This document shows, one piece after another, positions 46,936 to 56,697 of a DNA stretch of 64,000 nucleotides. The stretch comes from Eutreptiella sp. 'Long Island Sound 2002' (taxonomy: Eukaryota; Euglenozoa; Euglenophyceae; Eutreptiales; Eutreptiaceae). Below the pieces are notes generated by a model, which searched no databases, was not told where the DNA came from, and saw only the letters and a list, made by a program, of their open reading frames with translations. The stretch is taken from positions 165,671,872-165,735,871 of the forward strand of contig OZ038380.1 of the NCBI GenBank assembly GCA_964036045.1. Reading direction: 5' to 3'. The position numbers and the translations under genes were made by a program. The stretch's first letter is position 1. Every line of letters begins with the position of its first letter.

Positions 46936-47114
46936 CACACAAAGATCAAATCGCAAAAAGTGCAAAACGGGCAATATCGAGCAAACGAAACATGGAAGGC
47001 ACATTGTTGCATCATAGTGCACCCATGTAACATGTGAAATTCCGGGTTCCAACCATGTTAACAACACCCAAAATTGGGGGGGTTCCGCACCACGCCCTAG
47101 AACGCTGCATCCCA

Positions 47115-49340
47115 TAGGTGCCGTCTCGTGCAAAAAAAAAAAGCACACCAAGTGGCACGCATATGCTTTTCCCTTCTTGGTCTTTTGGCATGATTTGAGT
47201 TGTGCTCGCGTGCAAAGCCCAACTCACGAGTTGTTGTACTAGTTTGAGGAAATTGGGGTTTGGGAAGATACGTGGAGGTTGCAATGTGGCTCAGGTTGAT
47301 AATATTTGACGTCATGGTTTCAATGCTTGATCCTTGTTTCACCTTAACTCCATGACTTTTAGCTTGCGTTTTGGGGCCCAAACTTGCTTGCCTAGATCCT
47401 TACCCAACACATGGTTTGTCCTGATCCGGTCACTCCTTCGCAACTATTCAATTTTGAGATGCAGTCACATGCTCGATCATTGTTTGTTGCATTTTTGCAT
47501 GTGAGCATGTGGCACATATTACCGCGACACAAACAAGGGCGAGCAAACACATGATTGCTATGTTTGCCTTCGTGACATCTGTACATCCTTGTTCGAGATC
47601 CTCCATCTGGTAACATCTTGTATGTAGTGTTGTAAAGCGAGTTGGGGTGGTGCCAACGATGATGTGGCGTGCACCATCAAGGCGTGAAATTCATCAACGG
47701 CGGGACATTGAAACCCCGCTCATGAAAACAATAGCTCCACTTGGAGATCCAGTCCAGAAGGCATGATGTTTGAGATACGACCTCCATCCCAATCCCCGCC
47801 CCAAAGGCTTCACCTTGAAAGCACCCTTTGCAACTTTTGTGAAAGATGTGTTGTGGAGAGAGACGGCCGCCCCATGTTGCCGGAGAGTGCTCGGCACAAC
47901 ATATTTGAAATAATTAGGCCACACATCTTACAGTTGCCATCTATACCTTTGAATTAGACCATCTCTCCAGGAAGTGTTGAGGGCGGGTTCCGGTCAGGGG
48001 GGGGGGGGCTGGGGGTGGGGGGGGTGGGGAAGAAAGCGGGGGTCCAACCCGCCCAGCCGCGGCTAGAGTCGCACAACCTACGGCACTCCCCTAGAACATT
48101 TGAGTGGGGGCAATTGGTGGATGTGTTGTACCCACATGCCAAACAAGTATGGCATGTGGCAACCAAGTGGAGACACCATCACAACCAGTGCCACGTCATC
48201 AATCACACCCAACTCCTTGGCCATCGGCACACTGTAGCCTCACGCAATCCAAGAATTGCACACTGCGGTCAGCGACGCCCGCCGCCAACACCAAAGAGGC
48301 CGGGGACGTATGTTAAAGTTTGCCATCAACAAACTTGATAGGAAACTAGATCGGCCGGGACACGGGCACAGTGACCTGTACAACATCACTTTCGAGGATG
48401 TACAGCGGTTTTTGCGATTCGATATGAGAATGATTTATTTGTCATTGCTAATTCAATTTTCCGCCAGAAAAAAGGCCTGGCCGTAGGCGGCACGTGCTCA
48501 GCACCCAATGCCTGGGCGTACTATGTCAATCAAGAAGGAAAATTGTACGCACAGGTGCTGCCACTGGTCCGAGGGGGCGCTTATAACCTGCACCCTTGCG
48601 ACTTGCCGGCCCAACCTGGACGTTTCAGGGATAACAGAATGGGTGTAAAGTAAAGGTCTACCGCAGTGACAGCTTAGCAACGATCATTCGAAACCATGTA
48701 CAGGTTGCAGTTGCAACAAGAAGGCGGAAGAGAGGAGTGGGTTTTCCTTCAGGCTCATGCGTACATGACACACCCACAACCGCCACCACAGCACCCACTG
48801 CCACAGCACCCACCAGCTTCCCAGGTAGCATTGCGCCTGGCAGACAAACGTAAAAAGTTCGCACGGACCCACCAGCGACTCAGGCGCTCCTCCGACAAAT
48901 TTGCAGCGAAAGCTCGCACTGGCCTCCTTGGTAGGGGTGGACAAGGGCTGCGGGGACCTTGCGGCAGATTGCGGCGGTGCGCTTCGGCCCGGGGCCGGCT
49001 CCCACCTTGGAGACACCCCCTTTTTGGAGGGTTTTTTACAGGTAGGGATGGGGATTAGGGGTGGATAGCCATGGACGGGTACGGGACAGCTGGCGATGGC
49101 CGCCGGCGGCTGTGGAAGGGGCAGTTTTAGTGCAAAACGGAATGGAAAATCATAGTGCGGCACTGCCTTCACTACCTAGGGGAACTGCGCGCGAATTGCG
49201 AGCTGATGCGGGCGCATATTCGAGCTGCTGTGCTCGAAGATTGCTCGCAAACCGCTGCATGTGCCACGTGTGCCCAAAAATGAAGACAATTAAGAAAGAA
49301 CTGTTTAATTGCACATTTTTCCTGCAGATATCTCAGAAAA
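47115..49340. other. Gene-poor segment between the inverted transposon copies
   Basis: No gene can be supported. The best open frame is 47763-47957 (+), 64 codons, with CNFCERC near its middle and an even composition, perhaps an exon fragment. A 120-codon frame at 48696-49058 (+) is Pro/Arg-rich and faces an equally long frame on the other strand. Bases 47994-48037 are almost pure G and could form a quadruplex. The 49,290-49,336 stretch (TTTCCTGCAG before the next gene) resembles a splice acceptor and may belong to that gene's 5' UTR. Confidence 0.4.
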
Positions 49341-49774
49341 ATGAATTATTTGCAGATCTTGCTGCTGTTGCTTTGTTTGGTAATAGCATTGGGTGCGCCA
49401 AAGAAGGACAAAAAAGCTTGTCCAAAGCTTGTGGGCAACCTAAAAAAGCATTGGCTTCAATGCCGTGAGAAATATGGAAATGATCCTCCACAGCCGATAC
49501 CACCATTGGTGCCAAAGGAGCCACGTATGTGAATTTGATCGTGAAATGCTCTTTTTTTGCCACATGAAAAGGAACTTGGCCATACTTCACAATAGAATTT
49601 GAGCTTTGGCCGCATCTTTGCTCCGAGGCATGCAACCTTCCGGACACTAACGAGGTGTTTGGGGTTCCCCGAGACCTGCAAGAAGACGCGCCGGAAGAGG
49701 TAGATGAGGACCAACTAGTGGAATTTTGGGATGCAATATGTGCCGCCGATGAGGTGAAACTTCCACGGTGGTAG
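49341..49774 (+). CDS. Small secreted protein, two exons (49341-49524, 49596-49774)
   Basis: Exon 1 starts at an ATG and encodes a clear signal peptide (MNYLQILLLLLCLVIALGAP). A Lys-rich mature start with Cys residues and a Pro-rich stretch follows. Translation stops at once unless the GTATGT at 49525 is used as donor. Joining to the acceptor CACAATAG (exon 2 from 49596; intron 71 bp) keeps the frame and gives an acidic, Cys-containing domain (LWPHLCSEACNLP, FWDAICAADE), 120 aa in all, ending LPRW. An alternative uses GTGAAA at 49754 as donor and CTCCAG at 49805 as acceptor; exon 3 (from 49806) would then run into transposon copy 2 and resume at 51968, stopping at 52045. An opposing minus-strand frame overlaps exon 2. 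Function unknown. Confidence 0.55.
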
Positions 49775-50049
49775 GTGACGCTTGAAGAGGAATCAGGGGC
49801 TCCAGTTTAGCCCGAATCTCTTGAGTGAGATCAACAACAAGTTCACAGGTGGCTCCTCGGAGAGCCTCTCGTATTGGGATGCAGCGTTCTAGGGCGTGGT
49901 GCGGAACCCCCCCAATTTTGGGTGTTGTTAATATGGTTGGAACCCGGAATTTCACATGTTACATGGGTGCACTATGATGCAACAATGTGCCTTGCATGTT
50001 TCTTTTGCTCGATATTGCCCGTTTTACACCTTTTGCGATTTGATCTTTG

Positions 50050-50205
50050 TGTGCTCTAACTAGTTAGAACGGGGTTAGAACGGGGTTAGAGCACTAGTTA
50101 TCGCGTGGGTTATCGCGCGATAACCTAGTTATCGCGGGGGTTATCGCGGAGGTTATCGCGCGATAACTAGTTATCGCGCGAGTTATCGCGTAGGTTATCG
50201 CGCTT
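50050..50205. repeat. 5' subterminal repeats of transposon copy 2
   Basis: GTTAGAAC(GGG) units followed by GTTATCGCG / CGCGATAAC units in both orientations. Same arrangement as 46785-46935. The matching 3' set of copy 2 is at about 51655-51775. Confidence 0.8.
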
Positions 50206-50264
50206 CATTTTATGTTTCCCCTTTTTGCTTTAAATTAGCTCTCAAAGCTTTCATATTCTTTGTA

Positions 50265-51584
50265 ATGGCCCTTGCTGCTGCCCACGCTTGGTGCGAACAC
50301 CATCAAAAGCTCCTTGGGGTCCGTCGCCTTGGCGGTCCCGAGGGGTTTACGATGGGTGACGCAAACGTGAGGCGCCCTGTGGCGACTCGCTTTGAACATG
50401 GTGTGGACTTTGGACTCCTTGTCCATAAGTCCCCCTTCATGGCCGACCAGAGAGACCCCCTTGTTCTCAGCAACTACATCTTCGAGTTGCTAGAGGTAAA
50501 TCCAGGGGTTGCTGGATTGTTGATTCAGCTGCATCCCGAGGACGTGGACGCGGTGTTGGAGTCCGTCACCGCCCATGCCGAGAAGGGTGCGGGGACGAAG
50601 ACGATCCTTTATGTGGGTCAGGAGGAAGTGGAGGAAGTGGAGGAGGTGGGGGCTCGGAGGGGGAAGGAGAAGCCCCACAGCCCCCTCATGATTAGTGTGC
50701 AGAAGGGAAGGATCCGACCGGGTAAGGGGAAGGGGAAGTCGGATGGATGGTTCCCCCAACCCCTCACTCACAACACCTGCCTATATATATATATGCCTAT
50801 ATATATAATATCTATGGCCCGAGTTATTGGGAAACCCCCCCCTAGTGGCGTTGCCATTGTTGTCATTTCGGTTGAGGCGACTTCCTTGTGGAAGGCATCC
50901 TCTACCCGTGCGGATGTAGGGGTCAATGTATGGGGGGGGGCAAAGTATGCTTCGAAGGTGAAGCTATGGGCCTCATGGTTTTGCATGGATGGCGGGGATG
51001 AACAGGCTTTTTTGAGAAGCCTGGACATCTCCGCCTACCTCAACCAAGAGGTGAGGGATGTGGAGGAGGACGTTGTCCTCTTTCAAAACCAATTTTTGAC
51101 TTGCACTGTCATTTTGACGGGGGATGGGAAGGGGATGCAAGCAATGGGGGGGGCTGGGTCTAAGTGTTGGTTGTGCAAAGACCCCGGGGCCAATGGTATT
51201 GTTGAGCAAATGGGGGTGGAGTCCACCTCAAGATGGGGGGCATTCTTGAGAAGTGTGACCCTTGATAGGCGGCCGGGGGGACTACCAACATGCAGCATGC
51301 CGCATCCTAAACGGCATTGCAAAGCGCACTGAGACCACCCTTTAGGCCGTCCCCCCTGGTACCCCCCGAAAAGGAGGAACATTTTTCAGTTTTCCTCCAT
51401 CCCAACGGAGTATCGGCATGGGCCTTACAAGAGGAGGCTCAAAAATTGTTTTAGGGGTTGGTCCTTGGTGAGGCCAAGTATGTCCCTCCGCCACATGCAC
51501 CATTGCATGTCCATGAACGCCCTGGAGCAAGGGCTTTTGGGACTGGAGGCAGCCAAAGCCTCAGACATTGATGACTTTGTATGA
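50265..51584 (+). pseudogene. Broken transposase of transposon copy 2
   Basis: Starts at the same ATG as copy 1 (MALAAAHAWCEHHQ) and is closely similar to it, but has at least five lesions. About 70 codons, copy 1 residues ~181-252, are replaced by a (TA)n-rich filler at 50781-50813. The first catalytic Asp is a Glu codon (GAG at 50874-50876, VISVEATSLW). One G is added in a G-run at about 51272-51281, shifting frame and stopping at 51332. There is a TAG at about 51343. About 140 codons containing the HX4H region are deleted at about 51362. The C-terminal 68 residues to 51584 (ending DIDDFV) remain recognisable. It cannot make active protein. Confidence 0.88.
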
Positions 51585-52031
51585 AAAACGACCATACATG
51601 CTTTGTGCCAAGTGTTTTGTGTTGTTTGTCCTAGTGGGGGATGGAGGAGGGGTGCGCGATAACTACCCGCGATAACTGCGCGATAACTGAGTTATCGCGC
51701 GATAACTAGCGCGATAACTAGTTAGAGCAAGGTGCTCTAACTGCGTTCTAACTCTGTTCTAACTGTGCTCTAACTCTTTGACCCCCCCCCAAAAAACCAC
51801 CCCTACAATGAGGGTTATGGGGGGAAAGAAAGGGGATGGGGGGTTTTTGAGGGTGCTGAATCCATTTTTTTAGGTGGTTTGCCCCAAAATTGAGGGTAGG
51901 TGGGTGTTCCAGAAATTGCGTTCTAACTAGGGGTTCCGCAGCACGCCCTAGAACGCTGCATCCCAATCTCCGACCGCGTCAGGGACCTGTTGGAGGATCT
52001 TCCAGATCCTCTACTCCTTCCACCAAGAGAC

Positions 52032-52256
52032 TCAGGGCCACGTAGGCCACTCAGGGAAGTGAAACCAGGTGCTGGCATAGTATAGCCCACTGAAGGCAGC
52101 TCTCAAGCCTTCCAGAGAATCATCCTCCAGCCCACTTAAGGGCACTGAAGGTACAGGCTCCTCAGGTTCAGGTTCACCAGCAGGTTTGGGCGCTGGCGCT
52201 GGCTTGGCTGGTGCCACTGAGGGCGCTGTCGTCTCGGCAGTGTCCTTGGTGTCCAT
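52032..52256 (-). CDS. Short Pro/Glu/Ala-rich ORF
   Basis: 74 codons from an ATG (MDTKDTAETTAPSVAPAKPA). The N-terminal half is Pro/Ala/Glu low-complexity, then a short ordered part (LEDDSLEGLRAAFSGLYYAS). An in-frame stop lies shortly upstream. No family is recognised. It overlaps, on the opposite strand, the possible terminal exon of the secreted-protein gene, and a different minus-strand frame begins at an ATG at 52078. At most one of these frames is likely to be real. Confidence 0.25.
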   Translation of the reverse strand: MDTKDTAETTAPSVAPAKPAPAPKPAGEPEPEEPVPSVPLSGLEDDSLEGLRAAFSGLYYASTWFHFPEWPTWP

Positions 52257-53712
52257 ATTGTATTTCTTCGCCCTTCAGTGGAGTCAGTCTCGACGTACTG
52301 GTTGTACTGCACGGGGTTGCAAGTACGCAAAGACTAAAAATCTCTGCTACCAGAAAGTGAGAACAGGCTTTCACTGTTGATTGCTTTGATGATATTGTTT
52401 TGTTGATGCCTCTGCTTGCCCCTGGTGCTTCTTGAGGTAGTTCACGTTTTCCAAACAAATAAGTTTTGATGAAATCAACCCAAATAAGTACCCACAGTTG
52501 CAAGGCAAAGGACCACAGGATCCATTCCACAACATGAAGGGCTGCAGTCAAAGGAGATAATGTAGCGACAAAGGAAACTCACAATAACTACAGATTTATG
52601 AAAAGATAGTTAGAAAATATCCTACAAACATGGAAAAACTGCCCACATGGGCATCCTTTCTTTTATAGTGCCATCCAGAGATGTGCAGTCTTTGTTTTGG
52701 GTCCCCTAGGTGCTGAGGTGGCATGGCTTGTGGCGCTGAGGTCACTGCCATGTCACATGGGATATTCCTACTTAGCTAGCCTGACTGGGATTTGAACCCA
52801 GGACCCGGGACAAAAAGAGGTGCCACAGCTCCCTAGGGTGCAGACCACTAGGATAGCTAAGCATTCATGAGAAAACATAGAAAAATGTATACGTATAACC
52901 TGTCCGATACGCCCCCTGTGCTCGAAAAAATGCCCGCCCTACACGGCTCATGGACCCTGCACCTACCAATTTCCAGACCAACACCACACCGGCACTGAAA
53001 ATTTCACTGCCACACACATGCACCACCACCAATAACTACACTGGACAATTCATACACTTAGGACAAATCCAAATTCATACATTGCACTCACAACACTCCT
53101 GGCACTATTGGTACAGACCCAACAGCAAGAATCGCGCGCGCGACCGGATCTGCACCCGCCTGTAACAGTCCCGCATCCCGATCTCCGAGTCTGATTACCT
53201 TCTGAAATTGCACCTCTTTCACCTGTGGTTCAACAATAATTTGTCTTCGCTAATTTTATCCGCAATTTGTTTCTACATCGATATTGCAACTTTCCCAATC
53301 GATAAGCACTGGTGCAGTGGTCCAACCATACTGTTTCTTTGTTTCCTCCTACACAGGCATTGTTATTCCACCTTCAATGCTTTGATTGCACTGCGTGCCC
53401 GCACTGCCATTGCCATTGGAGCTTTTTGGTTGAAGAGTCACGGGTGACGAGTGGAAGAGAGCAAGTAGGATTGAGCTTGGCTTTGTTACGTGTGCTTCGC
53501 AGCCGATAAACGTAGCAAGTTCCCTTATCCCCAACGACCCGTTCATTGCCACGAACACCGGAGCCACTCTATGTTCTTTGGTACTCTCGGGGTTGCCGCT
53601 TTTGCTATTTTTGCGTATCTCACCTTCGCCTTCATTGCCACGTGCCCATCACTCCAACCGCCGGACGAAGTATACGATTGTGTGTGCGTTGTAGCGGTAC
53701 TATAAAGACACC
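52257..53712. other. No supported gene apart from the tRNA-like sequence
   Basis: Mostly unique-looking sequence. TGTAACAGTCCCGC at about 53161 resembles the start of an LTR, and a frame ending at 53705 contains a hydrophobic stretch (FFGTLGVAAFAIFAYLTFAF) just upstream of the gag-like ORF. Neither could be confirmed: no matching second LTR lies in the window. Confidence 0.3.
52771..52862 (-). tRNA. tRNA-like sequence, probably pseudo-tRNA or SINE head
   Basis: On the minus strand a T-arm CTGGG-TTCAAAT-CCCAG with a perfect B box (GGTTCAAATCC) lies downstream of an A-box-like TATCCTAGTGG. Outer ends TTAGCTA/TAGCTAA can pair, but six extra bases (TCAGGC) separate the T-stem from that stem, and no clean anticodon arm can be drawn. 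A functional tRNA is therefore unlikely. Confidence 0.35.
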
Positions 53713-54827
53713 ATGTCTACGGCAACAACTTCGCCACCGCACAACTCAAGAATCACACCACCTACCGCTACCAATTATCACGTGGAGCGACCACCGCCAA
53801 TTACCGCCGCACCAGAGACACGGCCGCCGATTCTCTCCAACCACAACGATAAAGCGTATGCCGGTGCGAAGTGGTGCAAGACACATGGTTGGTGCAATCA
53901 TGCTACAACCCAATGCCGTTGCATGCAACGCTCCAAAGGCTCCGTAGCCCGTTTACGGTGTCTCGCATGCAAATCCTTGGACCATGTGTACCGTGATTGC
54001 CCACACGAAAAGAAGAGCCTAGTGTGTGACAATTGTTTGGGACCGCATCTCTTTGAAGATTGCCAAAAACCTTTTGATCCGGACGTGTACTTTCCTACGC
54101 GGCGAGCACGCATTGCAAAGTATCCCAAAAAAGAAGAGCCGGAGACGGTACCACCGGCTGCCGTTGTTGGATGCCTCTTTACCCGCAACTCACAAAACCT
54201 CCGCGCCGACCAATACCTTCCGCTCCTTGAAAGTGCGCCGGAATACTTGTCTCTCACGTTCATGAGTGATGCGGAAGGCGTCCGAATTGGCTATGGCTCT
54301 GAACTAGAGGCGGAGAATGCTAGCGCGGCACTCCAAGAAATGGTTAAGAAGCAACGGGACTCCAATTGCAATGTGCCCGATTACAAGGCCCCGCCGCGCG
54401 CTCCGCTCCGTCTACCCCGTCCTCCGACCTTTCTACCCCGTCGTCCGCAACATCTTCGAATACAACACCATGGCGCACTGAACTCCAAGCTTTGGATACC
54501 AACCTTACAGGAGAAATGACCGTCTTGAGGACCAAGCAAGAGGACCTCTGCCGAACTGTTTCCACTATCCAAAACGTCCAAACACAAGATAGTTCTACTT
54601 TGCGCTTGGTGTCTATCTGCATGGGAGTCACTCCACCGGGGCCGAAGATTCCGCATGAAGTTGCTCTAGCTAGTCTAAGAGCCGGTTCACATGGGCGACC
54701 AAACTCTCTCTTACCGGAACCAGTAGCCGTGCGGCCCGGAAGGCCCGCTACTGCCACCCCGATGGAGGGGGTTGTGAGTGACACCGGCAAGCGAAAATCC
54801 CCGACGCACCCGTTGGCTTCTGTGTGA
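53713..54827 (+). pseudogene. Gag-like zinc-knuckle protein, frameshifted
   Basis: The first frame (ATG 53713, to 54519) gives a Pro/Thr-rich N-terminus, then three metal-binding clusters: C55-X2-H58-X2-C61-X-H63-X4-C68 (WCKTHGWCNH), a canonical CCHC knuckle C83-X2-C86-X4-H91-X4-C96 (CLACKSLDHVYRDC), and C105-X2-C108-X3-H112-X4-C117. Such clusters are typical of retroelement nucleocapsids. Between about 54346 and 54519 the plausible coding frame moves to the second frame, which continues to 54827 with a Ser/Thr-rich linker and a probable coiled coil (LTGEMTVLRTKQEDLCRTVS). No RT, protease or integrase follows, so this is an orphan gag remnant or a zinc-finger gene derived from one. Confidence 0.5.
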
Positions 54828-55561
54828 ACCGGGCGGGCTGCCCTTGCATGAAAATGAGTGGTGCCACCGCCGCGTACATTTCATTGTCATGCCCAGAAAA
54901 GCGAACACGTATGGTACATGACGCTTGTTGACGAAAATGACACCCCCGAAGGTGAACCGTTCACTGTCAAATCCCCAATCATCGCCACAACGGAAGAAGA
55001 GGCTGATTCACTACTTGCACAGAAAATTGCACGAGTTCGGACAACGTCGACATCATGATGCCTGCGCGATGCTCCCATACAACTGCGGCAGTGTGGAAAG
55101 TGCTATGGCAGCACATGTCCCCGTTCCTTACCATGCAAACTGGTCTCTTTGCCCTCACGTTCGCCAACTGGGACAATATCCGCGCTGCCGGCGCATTGAC
55201 CCTGTGCTACCGCCAAGTGTGTACTGTCCCCCCGAACAACCTGTTCAAAATATCCTGTGCGATGCTGCATGACAAATCCCATCACCGTGTTCGCCGAGAA
55301 CGGTGGGAACCGTTCTATGATTTCTTTCCCGTCCTGGTAACGAGCCTCCTCAACATACGACAACCGTACACGTGCGCCCGATCCATAAAAATCTTTGTTC
55401 ACCGCGCCCTCACCCATGACTGCTGTACACAGGCGCAACCACACCCACCACCATGCCGAGAAAAAGCCAAGGGCAAACAGAAAACAGCCACCCAATGCCC
55501 CCTGTCGAATGAAACACGGCACAAAGTTCACCCTGGCCGGCGATCGGGAAAAACGACTATA
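54828..55561. other. Degenerate coding-like region, no confident gene
   Basis: Several frames of 60-170 codons overlap on both strands. A short stretch around 54905-55058 (HVWYMTLVDENDTPEGEPFT) looks coding-like. No single frame persists and no domain is recognised. It may be decayed continuation of the gag-bearing element. Confidence 0.3.
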
Positions 55562-56050
55562 ATGCCTCCTCCGAAGCCTTTTTCCTCTGAAACCCTCTGG
55601 GGTAATCTCCAATTGACACACCGAGCACGAAAGCAGGGGTCCCGAAAGCGAAGACCCCGATGGAAAAGAGCAAGTCCCACCCCGGATTGTGCAGCGGTGT
55701 TCAACACCCTGGTTGACTTGTTTCCTGTCCCCCTCCCTTCGCCCTCCCCACCTCTCCCAACCCTCCTACCCGAGCTACCGTGGACACCAACAGTGGATGA
55801 CCTCATCAACCGGCCGTTGCCTGACCTGGTGGCGCTATTACCAATCCTGCAAGCGCGCCAAACTTGGCTCCAACAGAAACACACTGAATTGGCCGATGCG
55901 GCATTTCAGCTCGAGAACACACTATCCCCACCGACAGCAGGCCTAGTGTCTCCACAGACTACCGGTTCCGTCAGTTTCCAGTTTGATGACCCGCTACCAC
56001 CGAATCCACACGAATGGTTGTCAGGTTTCCATGCATATTCCTTTATCTAG
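55562..56050 (+). CDS. Hypothetical protein, Pro-rich with helical segment
   Basis: 162 codons from an ATG (MPPPKPFSSETLWGNLQLTH). A basic region (KQGSRKRRPRWKR) is followed by a Pro-rich part and then a probable helix (VALLPILQARQTWLQQKHTE). The frame is open further upstream but loses its coding look there. It ends just before the GGTAAC-rich repeats. No family recognised. Confidence 0.35.
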   Translation: MPPPKPFSSETLWGNLQLTHRARKQGSRKRRPRWKRASPTPDCAAVFNTLVDLFPVPLPSPSPPLPTLLPELPWTPTVDDLINRPLPDLVALLPILQARQTWLQQKHTELADAAFQLENTLSPPTAGLVSPQTTGSVSFQFDDPLPPNPHEWLSGFHAYSFI

Positions 56051-56665
56051 GGCGGTAACAGGGTCAAATTTGGGGTAACAGGTCATTTTTTTCAAGTTGG
56101 GTTATATGGGGGTTTTTTGAGGTGCCTGACCTTGGTAACATAGTGTCACCCTCTCATTCAACACATGTGACAGGAAGAATTGCAAAGTTTGCCTTTTTGT
56201 GCTTGTTGTTACCGCAAATGTGTTACCTGCCCGTCGTGTGTTCTGCTGCAAGCCTTGAGTTTCGCGGTAACAGGTATACGGGGTAACACCATAGCGGTTA
56301 CATCAGCGGTAACAACAACCAAATGGGCAGAGGTGCAATAATAATTGAAAATAAAATTCCCTCAAGAAAACGCGACCTTCACGACCCTGTCAGTTTGATC
56401 TTAACACCCTTGCACTCCACAATGAATTTTTTTGTCTTGATTTGACGTGCCTATTTCTTGCAAACCTAAAATTGTGCTCAATAGAGCTGCAGAGGCATCT
56501 CTCCCTCTGGGTAACAATTTTCCTGGGTAACAGGTCAGCGGTTACACCTGCGGTAACACTACACATGTGCCCAATAGATGTGCAGAGGTATCTCTCACTC
56601 TGGGTAACATTTTCCCTGGGTAACAGGTCAGCGGTTACACATGCGGTAACACTACACATGCCAAT
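56051..56665. repeat. GGTAAC/GTTACC palindromic repeats, left flank
   Basis: Many GGTAACA and GGTTACA(C) motifs. Two clear 93-bp tandem units lie at about 56480-56660, each containing GCAGAGG(C/T)ATCTCTC, CTGGGTAACA, CAGGTCAGCGGTTACAC and GCGGTAACACTACACATG. The same motif family occupies introns of the next gene and the region after the piggyBac transposase (61848-62110), so it may delimit one large composite element. Confidence 0.85.
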
Positions 56666-56697
56666 CATGTCCCATTAGGGCCCTGTTTTTCCTCATT

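Larger units (their letters stand above)
44412..47114 (-). mobile_element. DNA transposon copy 1, 36-bp terminal inverted repeats
   Basis: The left end begins TGGGATGCAGCGTTCTAGGG (44412-44447 in full). The right end (47079-47114) is its reverse complement over 36 bp with one mismatch. The element is flanked by TA on both sides (44410-44411, 47115-47116), consistent with a 2-bp target duplication. Inside lie one long minus-strand ORF and dense subterminal repeats at both ends: GTTAGA(A/G)C and GTTATCGCG/CGCGATAAC. The ends match those of the inverted copy at 49875-51965. I do not recognise the superfamily from the termini. Confidence 0.93.
49875..51965 (+). mobile_element. DNA transposon copy 2, degenerate, inverted relative to copy 1
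   Basis: The ends begin TGGGATGCAGCGTTCTAGGG as in copy 1, and the right TIR differs by one or two bases. The flanks are AT on both sides (49873-49874, 51966-51967). Internal order and subterminal repeats are those of copy 1 read from its 5' end, but it is about 600 bp shorter through two internal deletions. It lies in opposite orientation 2.76 kb from copy 1. With one AT and the element removed, the flanks join into a sequence open on both strands, supporting a simple 2-bp target duplication. Confidence 0.92.

Noticed and set aside
55055-55560. Upstream half of a 331-codon frame reaching 56050
   Set aside because: Composition changes at about 55562. The earlier half overlaps equally long frames on both strands and starts without coding-like sequence.
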